Source: Sediminicola sp035798135 (lineage in GTDB: Bacteria > Bacteroidota > Bacteroidia > Flavobacteriales > Flavobacteriaceae). From it: a stretch of DNA of 64,000 nt. Shown here one piece after another: positions 7,863-16,747 of the stretch (positions within the stretch are counted from its first letter, which is position 1; every line of letters begins with the position of its first letter). Under the pieces are notes generated by a model. It made no database searches and was not told the DNA's origin. It saw nothing but the letters and a program-made list of their open reading frames with translations. The translations under genes were made by a program, and so were the position numbers. The stretch lies in the NCBI GenBank assembly GCA_035798135.1, contig JAPFBR010000001.1:806001-870000 (forward strand). The letters run 5' to 3'.

Positions 7863-8882
7863 TTAAAAAGAACTTTTAAATTGCTCCAAGAATCGAATAT
7901 CATTTTCACTGAGCAAACGTATGTCTGAAATCTGGTGCAACAAAAGGGCAATCCTATCAATGCCCATTCCAAAAGCAAATCCGGAATATTCATTGGGATC
8001 AATCCCACAGTTTTTCAACACATTGGGATCTACCATCCCACATCCCATAATTTCCAACCAACCTGTTCCTTTGGTCATCTTATAGTCGGTCTCTGTTTCT
8101 AGGCCCCAATAGACATCGACTTCTGCACTAGGCTCTGTAAATGGGAAATATGAAGGTCTTAAACGTATTTTTGACTTTCCAAAAAGTTCCGTCGTAAAGA
8201 ATTGGAGGGTTTGTTTTAAGTCGGCAAAGGAAACATTTTTGTCAATGTAAAGTCCTTCCACTTGGTGAAAGAAACAATGTGAACGTGAAGAAATGGCCTC
8301 GTTCCTATATACCCTTCCCGGAGAAATGGTCCTAATGGGAGGTTTGTTGTTTTCCATATAACGAACCTGAACAGAGGAGGTGTGGGTGCGCAATAAAATA
8401 TCTGGATTGGTCTGAACAAAGAAAGTATCTTGCATATCCCTTGCCGGGTGGTATTCCGGCAGGTTCAAGGCTGTAAAATTATGCCAATCATCTTCTATTT
8501 CTGGACCTTCGGATACGTTGAAGCCAATCCTTGAAAAGATATCTATTATTTGATTTTTAACGATGGAAATCGGATGTCTCGCCCCAAGCTCCAAAGGATC
8601 CCCAGGTCTTGTGAGGTCACCATAAATTCCGGCTTCCGGCACGTTGTTTTCCAAAAGGTCTTTTAAGGAATTGACCTTGTCGGTGGCAACATCTTTAAGT
8701 TGGTTCACAACCTGTCCGAATTCTTTTTTCTGATCATTGGGAACATTTTTAAATTCCGCGAAGAAATGGTTCAGAACACCTTTTTTTCCTAAATATTGAA
8801 TTCGGAATGCTTCAATGACTTCTAGGCTATCGGAAGTGAAATTTTCTACTTCCAAAATATGTTGCTTCAGTTGGTCTATCAT
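7863..8882 (-). CDS. pheS: phenylalanine-tRNA ligase alpha subunit
   Basis: PheS is the catalytic subunit of the (alpha-beta)2 enzyme that charges tRNA-Phe. The 339-residue protein has an N-terminal coiled-coil arm, and class II synthetase motifs 1 (GARHPISIVKNQIIDIFSRIGF), 2 (GRVYRNEAISSRSHCFFHQVEG) and 3 (FAFGMGIDRIALLLH). The phenylalanine pocket segment is seen in MGCGMVDPNVL. pheT is not adjacent, as is usual in Bacteroidota. The gene is preceded by a leader of about 150 bases that contains a long stem-loop and an apparent promoter. Confidence 0.97.
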   Translation of the reverse strand: MIDQLKQHILEVENFTSDSLEVIEAFRIQYLGKKGVLNHFFAEFKNVPNDQKKEFGQVVNQLKDVATDKVNSLKDLLENNVPEAGIYGDLTRPGDPLELGARHPISIVKNQIIDIFSRIGFNVSEGPEIEDDWHNFTALNLPEYHPARDMQDTFFVQTNPDILLRTHTSSVQVRYMENNKPPIRTISPGRVYRNEAISSRSHCFFHQVEGLYIDKNVSFADLKQTLQFFTTELFGKSKIRLRPSYFPFTEPSAEVDVYWGLETETDYKMTKGTGWLEIMGCGMVDPNVLKNCGIDPNEYSGFAFGMGIDRIALLLHQISDIRLLSENDIRFLEQFKSSF

Positions 8883-8926
8883 GGTTTCTTTAATGGCTTA
8901 TGGAGATTATTGGTCTCGCATTACCG

Positions 8927-8983
8927 ATTGTTTTGTGTTCGGATAATTTTTATGAAAAATGGCTTAACCGAACACGAAACAAT
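8927..8983 (-). promoter_or_regulatory. long stem-loop in the pheS leader
   Basis: ATTGTTTTGTGTTCGG (8927-8942) and CCGAACACGAAACAAT (8968-8983) are 16-base arms with one non-identical pair and a 25-base spacer. It lies inside the untranslated leader predicted for pheS on the minus strand. No T-run follows, so it is not a normal terminator; a regulatory or RNA-stabilising role, or the end of the upstream sulP transcript, is possible. Confidence 0.5.
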
Positions 8984-9041
8984 AAGTGATTGTAATCTAT
9001 TTTCTAAATAATCCCCAAAACGTATCATTCGCTTGGGCTGG

Positions 9042-9070
9042 CAAATTTAAAACTTTTATTACAGTACAAA
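9042..9070 (-). promoter_or_regulatory. promoter of pheS
   Basis: On the minus strand, -33 TTTG (9067-9070), 17 bases, then -7 TAAATTTG (9042-9049). Both halves match the Bacteroidota consensus. Transcription would start near 9036, giving an untranslated leader of about 150 bases. Confidence 0.6.
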
Positions 9071-9092
9071 TAGAATAATTGAGCAAGTTTGT

Positions 9093-10958
9093 TTATTTAG
9101 TATTGTGATTGTTGTTTTTTATATAATTAACACAAGCATCAAACGATTTGAAAATGTGCTCTTTAGGAATTAAATCCGGTATAATATCAATACGTTCCAT
9201 CATATATCGCGGTTGTTTTAGAACGTTGACCAAGAGGACATCTATATTTTCTTTTTTTAGATCTACCAATACATCTTCCATGGCATAAAGTCCGGACTGG
9301 TCCATATACTGCATTCTTCCCATCCTTATGATGACCATTGAGGCTGAATTTGGAATTTGTTTGGCCAATTGCTGGAAATCACTCGTCGACCCAAAGAACA
9401 GAGGTCCTTTGATATGTTTAATGAAGACTTTTTCCAATAATTCCTTGGGAAAATTATCTTCATCTGCCCAAGCTTTCTCCTTTAGAAGCGTTTTTACATC
9501 GGAACGTTCTGCCGTAAGGTCACCCATTTTTTTCATGAACATTAAGGAGGCAATGATTAAACCAATACCAACGGCATATACCAAATTCCAAAAAGTGGAG
9601 AGTACGAGCACAATCAACATTACCATAACTTCAGAACTCAATTTGAGGGGACCTACTTTAATGTCCTTTGGTAAACTTGGGATAGCCTTGAGTCCTTTGT
9701 AATCCATTACTCCTATACCAACAGTAATCAATATTCCGGCCAACACTGCAGCTGGTATTTGGGAAGCTACTGGGCCAAGGGCCAATAGAATCACCAATAA
9801 TAATAGCCCGGCAATCATTCCGGATAATTTGGTCTTACCTCCTGCTTTGATGTTGACAACCGTTCTGATTGTGGCACCCGCACCAGGAATTCCACCAAAA
9901 ATAGCGGCTATACTGTTCCCAATACCCTGTCCTACCAACTCTTTGTTGGGCTGGTGTTTGGTTTTTGTCATATTATCTGCGACTACTGAGGTCAAAAGCG
10001 AATCAATAGCTCCCAATAAGGCTAAAGTAAAAGCTGCGAAAAGATAGGGGGTTATCGATCCTAATTTAAAATTGGTGAAAATCTCCAAATTGGGGATGGG
10101 TAAACCGCTTGGGATGGCCTCTATGGGTCGATATGAAAGACCAAATCCATAGGCGATTCCAGAGACGACCAATAAGGCAACAAGAGTACTGGGAATTGCT
10201 GTGGTTATTCGTTTAAAGCCATAGATAATCAAAATAGTGGATAGAGCTAAGATCATTTCAAGCCAATTGATATTCCTTAAAGCGTTTGGCATTACTTTTA
10301 GGGCACCCAAAACCCCGGCTGCTTCTTTGGCGGCCAAGGTTTTGGCCTCGTCCATAATATCACTTTCCGAAATGCTTTCTGCTCGATCTATGGTCTCCTT
10401 AAAGTTTTCCAATACTAAAATACCCTCTCCGGCTTCTTCTTTTAGGATATTCTCTAAAATTAGCTCTTCGGCATGTGGTTTAAAATCTTTAACATAATCG
10501 ACATCCTCTTTTGGATAGTATCCCAATGCAGGCAAAATTTGCGTTATAAGGATTATTAACCCAATAGCGGTCATAAAACCCGAAACTACAGGGTAGGGAA
10601 TGTATTTGATGTACTTACCGAGCCCTAAAAGCCCCAAACCTACTTGCATTAGTCCAGCTAGAATAAATACCGTTAAAATAGCAGGTAAGGCCTTTTCCAA
10701 GTTTCCGTCATTAATTGCAACTATCCCTGCAATCACAATCATACTCACAGCGGTCATAGGTGCCGTTGGCCCAGATATTTGTGTATTGGTACCTCCAAAG
10801 AGAGCTGCAAAAAAGCCAATAAATATGGCGCCGTACAAGCCTGCACTGGGACCCATACCTGAACTAACCCCGAAGGCAAGTGCCAAAGGCAGGGCTACGA
10901 TCCCTGCGGTGATACCGCCGAATAGGTCGCCTTTAAAATTGGAGAATAAATTTTTCAT
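9093..10958 (-). CDS. SulP family transporter with STAS domain, probable bicarbonate uptake
   Basis: A 621-residue inner-membrane anion transporter. The N-terminal part has the SulP signature (GDLFGGITAGIVALPLALAFG; AALFGGTNTQISGPTAPM), about a dozen hydrophobic segments, then a cytosolic STAS domain (FGSTSDFQQLAKQ; RMGRMQYMDQSGLYAMEDV). It lies 86 bases downstream of a beta-carbonic anhydrase in the same direction, which in bacteria usually marks BicA-like bicarbonate carriers rather than sulfate carriers; substrate is inferred from this. Unusual is a hydrophilic, acidic insert of about 80 residues (roughly 153-235) between early membrane segments, absent from the 525-residue paralogue at 43.2 kb. 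Confidence 0.9.
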   Translation of the reverse strand: MKNLFSNFKGDLFGGITAGIVALPLALAFGVSSGMGPSAGLYGAIFIGFFAALFGGTNTQISGPTAPMTAVSMIVIAGIVAINDGNLEKALPAILTVFILAGLMQVGLGLLGLGKYIKYIPYPVVSGFMTAIGLIILITQILPALGYYPKEDVDYVKDFKPHAEELILENILKEEAGEGILVLENFKETIDRAESISESDIMDEAKTLAAKEAAGVLGALKVMPNALRNINWLEMILALSTILIIYGFKRITTAIPSTLVALLVVSGIAYGFGLSYRPIEAIPSGLPIPNLEIFTNFKLGSITPYLFAAFTLALLGAIDSLLTSVVADNMTKTKHQPNKELVGQGIGNSIAAIFGGIPGAGATIRTVVNIKAGGKTKLSGMIAGLLLLVILLALGPVASQIPAAVLAGILITVGIGVMDYKGLKAIPSLPKDIKVGPLKLSSEVMVMLIVLVLSTFWNLVYAVGIGLIIASLMFMKKMGDLTAERSDVKTLLKEKAWADEDNFPKELLEKVFIKHIKGPLFFGSTSDFQQLAKQIPNSASMVIIRMGRMQYMDQSGLYAMEDVLVDLKKENIDVLLVNVLKQPRYMMERIDIIPDLIPKEHIFKSFDACVNYIKNNNHNTK

Positions 10959-10986
10959 AAAATTTTCGTTAGTTATTTTTGGTAAT

Positions 10987-11015
10987 TGCCCAACCGATTG
11001 AACTTCGATTGGGCA
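10987..11015 (-). promoter_or_regulatory. intercistronic hairpin between carbonic anhydrase and sulP
   Basis: TGCCCAA-C-CGA (10987-10997) pairs with TCG-A-TTGGGCA (11005-11015), two short stems separated by one mismatch. No T-run follows on the minus strand, so it more likely tunes mRNA stability between the two genes than ends transcription. Confidence 0.4.
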
Positions 11016-11044
11016 CTTGATTATTTTAAATAAGTTTCCTTATC

Positions 11045-11683
11045 CTAAAAATTTAATTGGTAGACCTCGTCCAATTGCGAATCGTTTTCAATGGACACAT
11101 TTAGATCTTTAACGATCCCGGTGCTTAGGCCATAGACCCAGCCATGCAGCGTCAACTCTTGGCCTACTTTCCAAGCGTTTTGTACAATCGAAGTTTTGGC
11201 AAGATCGAATACCTGTTCTTTTACATTGAATTCTACAAATTTGTCGAATCGCTCATCCTGATCAGAAATGGCATCCAATTCATTTTTATGCAGTCTGTAT
11301 ACATCTTTAATATGCCTCACCCAGTTGTCAATAAGACCAATGGATTGGTTGCCCATTGCCGCTTTTATACCTCCGCAGCCATAATGACCACAAACAATAA
11401 CATGTTTTACCTTCAGCACATTAACGGCGTAATCAACAACGCTTAACATGTTCATATCGGTATGCACTACCATATTGGCAATGTTCCTGTGCACAAATAC
11501 CTCCCCTGGTTGTGCCCCAATAATTTCATTTGCTGGGACTCTACTGTCTGCGCAACCAATCCACAAAAGTGGTGGACTCTGACCTTGGGAGAGTTTTTGA
11601 AAGAACTCTGGATCCAAATCCAATTTGCTCTTTACCCATTCCTTGTTTTTCTCAATGAGACTTTTATATAAATCGCTACCCAT
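11045..11683 (-). CDS. can: beta-class carbonic anhydrase
   Basis: This cytoplasmic zinc enzyme interconverts CO2 and bicarbonate. All zinc and catalytic residues are present: the Cys-Asp-Ser-Arg dyad motif in GCADSRVPANEI and the His-x2-Cys pair in HYGCGGIKAAM. The start ATG at 11683 (MGSDLYKSLIEKN) gives 212 residues, the usual length; an in-frame ATG 66 bases upstream would add a basic stretch not expected in the family. It precedes the SulP carrier, so together they likely supply bicarbonate for carboxylases or pH control. Confidence 0.94.
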   Translation of the reverse strand: MGSDLYKSLIEKNKEWVKSKLDLDPEFFQKLSQGQSPPLLWIGCADSRVPANEIIGAQPGEVFVHRNIANMVVHTDMNMLSVVDYAVNVLKVKHVIVCGHYGCGGIKAAMGNQSIGLIDNWVRHIKDVYRLHKNELDAISDQDERFDKFVEFNVKEQVFDLAKTSIVQNAWKVGQELTLHGWVYGLSTGIVKDLNVSIENDSQLDEVYQLNF

Positions 11684-11922
11684 AATTTCTTTTTTATAAT
11701 TAGTTTTTAGCCAATTCTTTTTTTTAAAAGACATTGGAATAATGATCATTCTTGGTTTTTTCGAATAAAAGATACAAACGGAGACAGCTAAAGATAGGTT
11801 ATATCCGGTTATATTTAAAGTCCAAAAATTATGTTGAATAAATACTTAGGGAATTTAAATTTCAATAAACGGAAGAATCAAAAGTTACCAATTGATGACC
11901 GTATTATGAAAATGAAATCAGA

Positions 11923-12222
11923 TTACACTCTGGATTTGGGGGGAGGTAATAGAATGTCCAAATTGAAATTGGGAATGTGCTCCTTTTGAAGATTATTGGA
12001 TGTAATATGATGAGATGAGGTTATAAAATTGGGAGGGCAGTAGTCACAGAGCACTAATTTTTTTTCATCTATTTCCTTTTTGCCCTGCTCTTGGTGTTCT
12101 TCTTCATTCATGTTGGTCATCACCATAATTTTTCCATCACGCTCCAATAAGGTAATAACCGAAGGGGCAATGATGGCTGTAAGCCACAGGGATAGTAAAA
12201 ACGATAGAATAATAGACTTCAT
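11923..12222 (-). CDS. small exported or membrane-anchored protein, unknown
   Basis: A 99-residue protein with an N-terminal hydrophobic segment (MKSIILSFLLSLWLTAIIAP) that is a signal peptide or anchor. The rest is polar, with one CDYC pair and two histidine-rich steps (SSHHITS). No family is recognised. Support for a real gene comes from a clean signal sequence and an exact -7 promoter element 22 bases before the ATG. The Cys/His content could bind a metal, but this is speculation. Confidence 0.6.
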   Translation of the reverse strand: MKSIILSFLLSLWLTAIIAPSVITLLERDGKIMVMTNMNEEEHQEQGKKEIDEKKLVLCDYCPPNFITSSHHITSNNLQKEHIPNFNLDILLPPPKSRV

Positions 12223-12243
12223 ATAAGCAAAATGGCTTTAAAA

Positions 12244-12251
12244 CAAAGATA
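12244..12251 (-). promoter_or_regulatory. -7 element for the 99-residue gene
   Basis: Reads TATCTTTG on the minus strand, an exact TAnnTTTG match ending 21 bases before the ATG at 12222. It sits between the end of the Bat operon and this gene. Confidence 0.5.
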
Positions 12252-12284
12252 CAGGGTTTGTATCCATCCTGTGCTAAATATTTT

Positions 12285-13043
12285 TTAAAAATCCTTTAAC
12301 AGTTTAATATTGTCCGAAGGTAGCCAGCCAGATTTACCATCTGCCAATTTTATTTTGTTCCAATCACTCAAGGTGTCCAAAACAAACACTTTGGTCCCTT
12401 CATGGATCCTAAATGATTCTTGACTCCTATTGTTAGGCTCAGATTTTACGATCACCTCGTTTTCAAATACTATTGCGGGTTGTTCAGATCTATAGGTGTT
12501 ATATTCCATATACGCAAAGAGTACTGCACCTATTGAAATGACCAAAGATGCCATACTACCAATAAAGGCAACTCTCTTTTGGGAAGAATAGCTCAGGTAA
12601 TAAAAAGCAATATAACCGAGAACAAAGAGGAGCATGAAAATTATAGCTGTAATAGCCCATTGATCGAAGGACAAAAACCCCGTTATTCCACTAAAAATTT
12701 TACCAATACCTGTTTCGGGCAATTGTTCAATCGCATCCAAAGTCATATTTCTTGCAAAACCTAAATTGTTCTTGACCTCATTGTCCGATGGGTCCAACAA
12801 AAGGGATTTTTCATAGTAGTAAATACTGGGCGCAATGTTGTTCAATTTATAGTAGGCATTGCCAAGGTTGAAGTAGAGTGCCGCGGAATGTTCCCCATTA
12901 TCAATAATTTTATTATAATTTTCAATTGCCGCATTGTACTTACCTTCATTATAGGCCTTAGTGGCCTCATCAAACAGCTCATTGTTTTGGGCAACTCCCC
13001 AAAGAGAAATCATAGTGATAATCAGAAAACTAATCTTTTTCAT
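12285..13043 (-). CDS. batE: BatE-like protein: TPR repeats, two membrane segments, SH3-like domain
   Basis: Last gene of the Bat operon. The 252-residue protein has a signal peptide, tetratricopeptide repeats (EATKAYNEGKYNAAIENYNK; AALYFNLGNAYYKLNNIAPSI), two central hydrophobic segments, and a C-terminal bacterial SH3-like domain (FRIHEGTKVFVLDTLSDWNK; ADGKSGWLPSDNIKLL). It probably acts at the periplasmic face as an assembly partner of the BatA/BatB VWA proteins. It starts 3 bases after batD ends. Bat genes were named for aerotolerance in Bacteroides fragilis; their molecular role is still unclear. Confidence 0.88.
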   Translation of the reverse strand: MKKISFLIITMISLWGVAQNNELFDEATKAYNEGKYNAAIENYNKIIDNGEHSAALYFNLGNAYYKLNNIAPSIYYYEKSLLLDPSDNEVKNNLGFARNMTLDAIEQLPETGIGKIFSGITGFLSFDQWAITAIIFMLLFVLGYIAFYYLSYSSQKRVAFIGSMASLVISIGAVLFAYMEYNTYRSEQPAIVFENEVIVKSEPNNRSQESFRIHEGTKVFVLDTLSDWNKIKLADGKSGWLPSDNIKLLKDF

Positions 13044-13046
13044 GGC

Positions 13047-14840
13047 TTATAGCTGTTTATCCATTTGTGAAATCACCTCACTCGCCTTGTCATAATCGTC
13101 TTGCATTTGAACCTCCGAAAAGGGACTATATCGGGCAAGTTCACAATTCTTCAACAAGGAAATAAAATCCTGAATTGAATTTTCTTCAATTTGTTTTTCG
13201 GCCAATAGGGCTTCAATTTTGTCTTTGCTGAATTCAGAGGTCTCGATTTTTAATTTTGCCTTTAGGTAGTTGTGAAGCGCTTTTTCAAGAGCGATATAAA
13301 ATGCTTCCTTGTTGCCCAATGTCTTTTTTGCAGCGGATAAATATTTCTTGGCCAACCTATTGGCTTTTTTGATCTTATTGCCCGCAAGGTCACTGCCAAT
13401 GGCCTCTCTTTTTTTGCCAAATATAATAGCTAAGGGAATCAGTAAAAGTGGTAATAGGAACCAAAGATAAAAAGAAGTGGATCCAAAAAATGATCTGGCT
13501 GTCAAAGCTTTTAAGCCAGACCTTGTTTTAATAAAGTTAAACTGGTCCCCGGTAGCCACCACACTTTTCTGGTTACCATATGAAGCTGGACCGGCAGTGT
13601 TGACAGGGCCACTATTAGGGCCATCAATCACATTTATCATGATTTCTTTGGAAGTTAAACTTCTATATTTTTCGGTTTCTGGATCAAAATAACTAAATTT
13701 TATACCAGGAATAGGATACTTTCCCTTGAAAGAAGGTACAATTGTATAGCTGTTGCTCACTGTGCCTTCCATACCGTCAATGGTCGTACGAATCCCTTCA
13801 TTAAACTCTGGTTCGTATACTTCCAGGGCGCTGGGTAGATTTAGTTCTGGCAACTGAAATAACTTTAAATTGCCCTTTCCTCTAACTTCTACCTTGGCCT
13901 GAAGTGATTCCGAAGCATTTAATTCAGTTTTTGTGGTGGTTACAGAAAAATTGAACGCCCCCACTGCACCACCGAAATTTTCTGGTTTACCTGCAGTTGG
14001 AAGCTCTTTGACCATAATGTTTCTTTGGCCAGCCGAAACGGTAATATTTGTGGAGGTATAAACCTTCCCTCCAAAAAAATCGCGTTTATTGGTAGGTACG
14101 TCCACAGTGACCTCAAGGGATAAAGGTTCTATTTCCAATTCCCCGGTTTTTTGTGGATATAATACTACGCGTTTTAAAATGACATAACGGTACGTTTGTC
14201 CCTCATAGATACCATTTTGTACGGAATACTTGGTAACTGGCATCTCCTGGCTCCAGAAATTGTTGTATTTCGGATTGTCCAATGCCCTAAAGTTGGATAC
14301 ATTTATGGTAGGGCTTACAAATAGTTTGTAGACTACAGTAATGGCTTCATTTAAATAGGGGCCTGTTTTCGATACCTCGGCAACCAAATGAAGGTTGTCA
14401 TCTGCCACGGCATCGGCGCTGGCTTCCTCTCCGGGACGTTCCACCGCTGCCGTTATCTCCACCTCTAGTGGTAAGGATTTATAGGTCTTGCCATCAATGA
14501 CTATAGTGGCTTGATTGATGGTGAATTTTCCCCTAGCGGTAGGCATTAGAACATAGGAATACGTTTTGGAGTAACTGCGAACTCCGTTTACCCATGAGGA
14601 ACTTATAGATTGGGATGGGCCCATGACTACATTGAACCCTTCAAAATTGGGAGGGTTAAAATTATCGCCATCCTTGTTCATGGAAAAATCTATCCGGAGC
14701 CTTTCGTTGATGCCCAACATGTCTTTGCTGAGCGTAGCTTCAAAAGTAATGGCATCAGAATTCTGTGCCTTTGAAATGAAGGCAAAAAACAAGAGTGTGG
14801 CCAATGCCACAATATGTTTAACAGTTATATGCATTACCAA
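13047..14840 (-). CDS. batD: BatD family protein
   Basis: A 597-residue protein with a cleaved signal peptide, a long beta-rich extracytoplasmic region of repeated immunoglobulin-like units (SKDMLGINERLRIDFSMNKD, TVVYKLFVSP, LNASESLQAKVEVRGKGNLK), one transmembrane helix near residues 470-490 (FYLWFLLPLLLIPLAIIFG) and a helical cytoplasmic tail. This is the standard oxygen-tolerance (BatD) architecture. It overlaps the end of batC by 7 bases and is followed by batE, consistent with a single coupled operon. An alternative start at ATG 14834 (MHITVKHIV) is only 6 bases further in. Confidence 0.93.
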   Translation of the reverse strand: MVMHITVKHIVALATLLFFAFISKAQNSDAITFEATLSKDMLGINERLRIDFSMNKDGDNFNPPNFEGFNVVMGPSQSISSSWVNGVRSYSKTYSYVLMPTARGKFTINQATIVIDGKTYKSLPLEVEITAAVERPGEEASADAVADDNLHLVAEVSKTGPYLNEAITVVYKLFVSPTINVSNFRALDNPKYNNFWSQEMPVTKYSVQNGIYEGQTYRYVILKRVVLYPQKTGELEIEPLSLEVTVDVPTNKRDFFGGKVYTSTNITVSAGQRNIMVKELPTAGKPENFGGAVGAFNFSVTTTKTELNASESLQAKVEVRGKGNLKLFQLPELNLPSALEVYEPEFNEGIRTTIDGMEGTVSNSYTIVPSFKGKYPIPGIKFSYFDPETEKYRSLTSKEIMINVIDGPNSGPVNTAGPASYGNQKSVVATGDQFNFIKTRSGLKALTARSFFGSTSFYLWFLLPLLLIPLAIIFGKKREAIGSDLAGNKIKKANRLAKKYLSAAKKTLGNKEAFYIALEKALHNYLKAKLKIETSEFSKDKIEALLAEKQIEENSIQDFISLLKNCELARYSPFSEVQMQDDYDKASEVISQMDKQL

Positions 14841-15718
14841 TCTTTTTCATTTTTTACTTTAACACCTTTCGCCTTTTGAGCATCAATTTTTTCCTTCACC
14901 TTTTTTTCTTCATTTTGCATAGCTTCCAAAAGGTTTTTAACCTGTTGGGGTGAAAGTTGGTTGGGACGAGGTTGCTGCTGCTCGTTTTGACCACTTGGAT
15001 CTTTTCCCTCTTCTGGCTTCTTTTCTTCTTCCTTTTTATCGCCTTCACCATTTTTGTTCTCTTCCTTCTTCTGGTCTCCTTTATCTCCTTCGTCTCCCTT
15101 GTCCTTGTTTTTATCGTCCTTTTGGTCTCCCTTGTTGTCCTTGTTGTTTTCCCCGTCTTTTTTATCGTCTTGGTTCTTGTCCTTTTCGTCTTTCTTATCC
15201 TGATTTTTGTCGTTCTTCTTGTCCTCGTCTTGTTGTTTTTTCAACATTTCCTTGGCCAAGGCGAGGTTATAGCGGGTCTCCTCATCGTTGGGGTTGTTTC
15301 GCAGAGCCTGTTTGTAGGCGTCAACGGCTTTCTCGTATTCTTTATTTTTCATAAATACATTGCCCATATTGTGATAGGCACTGTGCTTCTCATTCTTGTC
15401 CACTGCCATTTCTCCAGCTTGTTTAAAACGTGAAAAAGCTTCATTGTAAGTTTCTTTTTCATAGTAGGCATTTCCTAAATTATAGGGAGCAACTGCATTT
15501 TCATCACTTTTGGCAATGGCTTTTCTATAATTGGCTTCGGCATTGGCAAAATTGTTTTGTGATAGTTCCTTGTTCGCCTCCCAAGTTAAATTCTTTGACG
15601 AACGGAGCGCTTTTTCATTTTCTTTCTCTTGTACCTTGTCCGCTACTTGCCCGAAGGCCAAGCTCCCGAACATTAGGATCAGAAATGTTGTTTTCATCTT
15701 AGGCATCTTCTTTTTCAT
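14834..15718 (-). CDS. batC: BatC-like TPR protein with a charged low-complexity tail
   Basis: A 294-residue exported TPR protein: signal peptide ending near LMFGSLAFGQ, three TPR units (FANAEANYRKAIAKSDENAV; APYNLGNAYYEKETYNEAFS; AVDAYKQALRNNPNDEETRY), then about 85 residues made almost only of Lys, Asp, Glu, Asn, Gln and Gly, then a short conserved C-terminal block (QLSPQQVKNLLEAMQNEEKK). Three close ATGs exist; ATG 15697 (MKTTFLI), 2 bases after the batB stop, would give the tidiest signal peptide, and 15718 is the outer limit. In the Bat operon. Confidence 0.88.
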   Translation of the reverse strand: MKKKMPKMKTTFLILMFGSLAFGQVADKVQEKENEKALRSSKNLTWEANKELSQNNFANAEANYRKAIAKSDENAVAPYNLGNAYYEKETYNEAFSRFKQAGEMAVDKNEKHSAYHNMGNVFMKNKEYEKAVDAYKQALRNNPNDEETRYNLALAKEMLKKQQDEDKKNDKNQDKKDEKDKNQDDKKDGENNKDNKGDQKDDKNKDKGDEGDKGDQKKEENKNGEGDKKEEEKKPEEGKDPSGQNEQQQPRPNQLSPQQVKNLLEAMQNEEKKVKEKIDAQKAKGVKVKNEKDW

Positions 15719-16745
15719 TAAATAAGTTCAATTTTTTTAGCCATTTGGTTTTTCTTTCCAGCAAGAAAATATCCAAGAATAGGAACAATAGCCCTATTCC
15801 TAAAAACCATTGGAATTGGTCTTTGTACTCGGCAAATTGCTTGGCTTCAAATTCTGTTTTGTCAATTTGGTTCAGTTGCTCTTTAATGAATTCTACGGCT
15901 TCATCGGTATTGGAGCCGTTAATATACTCTCCATTTCCTTCGTTGGCAATCTCTTTTAGAATTTCTTCATTCAATTTTGTTATGACCACCTCGCCTTGCG
16001 CATTCTTTTTTAGACTCTGGACCACCCCATTTTTTTTGATTGGTATTGGGGCCCCTTTGGCCTGTCCCACCCCAATGGTAAAAATTTGGATACCCATTTC
16101 AACCGCAGCATCAACGGCATCAACGGTAGCACCTTCAGAATGGTCCTCTCCATCGGAAATGATAAACAAGACCCTATTGGTCTGTTGTTCATCGTCATAA
16201 TACGTGGTCGCCAAATTTATCGCCTCATTAATGGCGGTACCTTGGGAGGACAACATATCGGTGTTCATGCTCTGTAGGAACATTTTGGCCGCACCGTAGT
16301 CTGTCGTAATCGGCAATTGAGGAAAAGCTTGACCGGCATAGGCGATGATTCCTATGCGGTCACTGGCCAATTGATTGATGATCTCGGAAACCAAGCGTTT
16401 GGCTTTTTCCAACCTGTTTGGTGCAATATCCTCTGCCAGCATACTTTTGGAAACATCGAGAGCAAAAACAATATCTACGCCTTCTCTTTTTACTGTCTCC
16501 ATTTTGGTCCCAATTTTGGGATTCACAAGGCCGACTATTAAAAATGAAAGTCCCAAAAGAAGAAAAACCAGTTTTAAGGTCGACTTGAAATTGGATCTAC
16601 TGGGGGTCAATTTCTTTAATAGGGCCAGGTCCGCAAATTTTCGTTGTGTTCTTTTTTTCCAGATTTGTAGGGCCACAAAAATGACGATCATCACGGGAAT
16701 GATGAGCAAAAGATAAAAATATATTTTTTCGTCTAACTGGACCAT
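15699..16745 (-). CDS. batB: BatB, VWA-domain membrane protein
   Basis: A 348-residue protein with two N-terminal transmembrane helices, a von Willebrand factor A domain and one C-terminal helix (QWFLGIGLLFLFLDIFLL). The metal-ion-dependent adhesion site is intact: DVSKSMLAEDI (DxSxS), the threonine in TDYGAAKMF, and the ISDGEDHSEG aspartate. It sits 2 bases after batA and overlaps batC. BatA and BatB form membrane complexes regulated by the MoxR ATPase in related bacteria; the client is unknown. Confidence 0.93.
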   Translation of the reverse strand: MVQLDEKIYFYLLLIIPVMIVIFVALQIWKKRTQRKFADLALLKKLTPSRSNFKSTLKLVFLLLGLSFLIVGLVNPKIGTKMETVKREGVDIVFALDVSKSMLAEDIAPNRLEKAKRLVSEIINQLASDRIGIIAYAGQAFPQLPITTDYGAAKMFLQSMNTDMLSSQGTAINEAINLATTYYDDEQQTNRVLFIISDGEDHSEGATVDAVDAAVEMGIQIFTIGVGQAKGAPIPIKKNGVVQSLKKNAQGEVVITKLNEEILKEIANEGNGEYINGSNTDEAVEFIKEQLNQIDKTEFEAKQFAEYKDQFQWFLGIGLLFLFLDIFLLERKTKWLKKLNLFNEKEDA

Positions 16746-16747
16746 AA

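Noticed and set aside
9328..9702. A 124-codon plus-strand frame
   Set aside because: It is antisense to the SulP STAS and membrane region; no domain and no promoter.
14957..15433. A 158-codon hydrophobic frame on the plus strand
   Set aside because: It is the antisense of the Lys/Asp/Glu-rich part of batC, which reads as Leu/Val/Phe on the other strand. It has no independent support.
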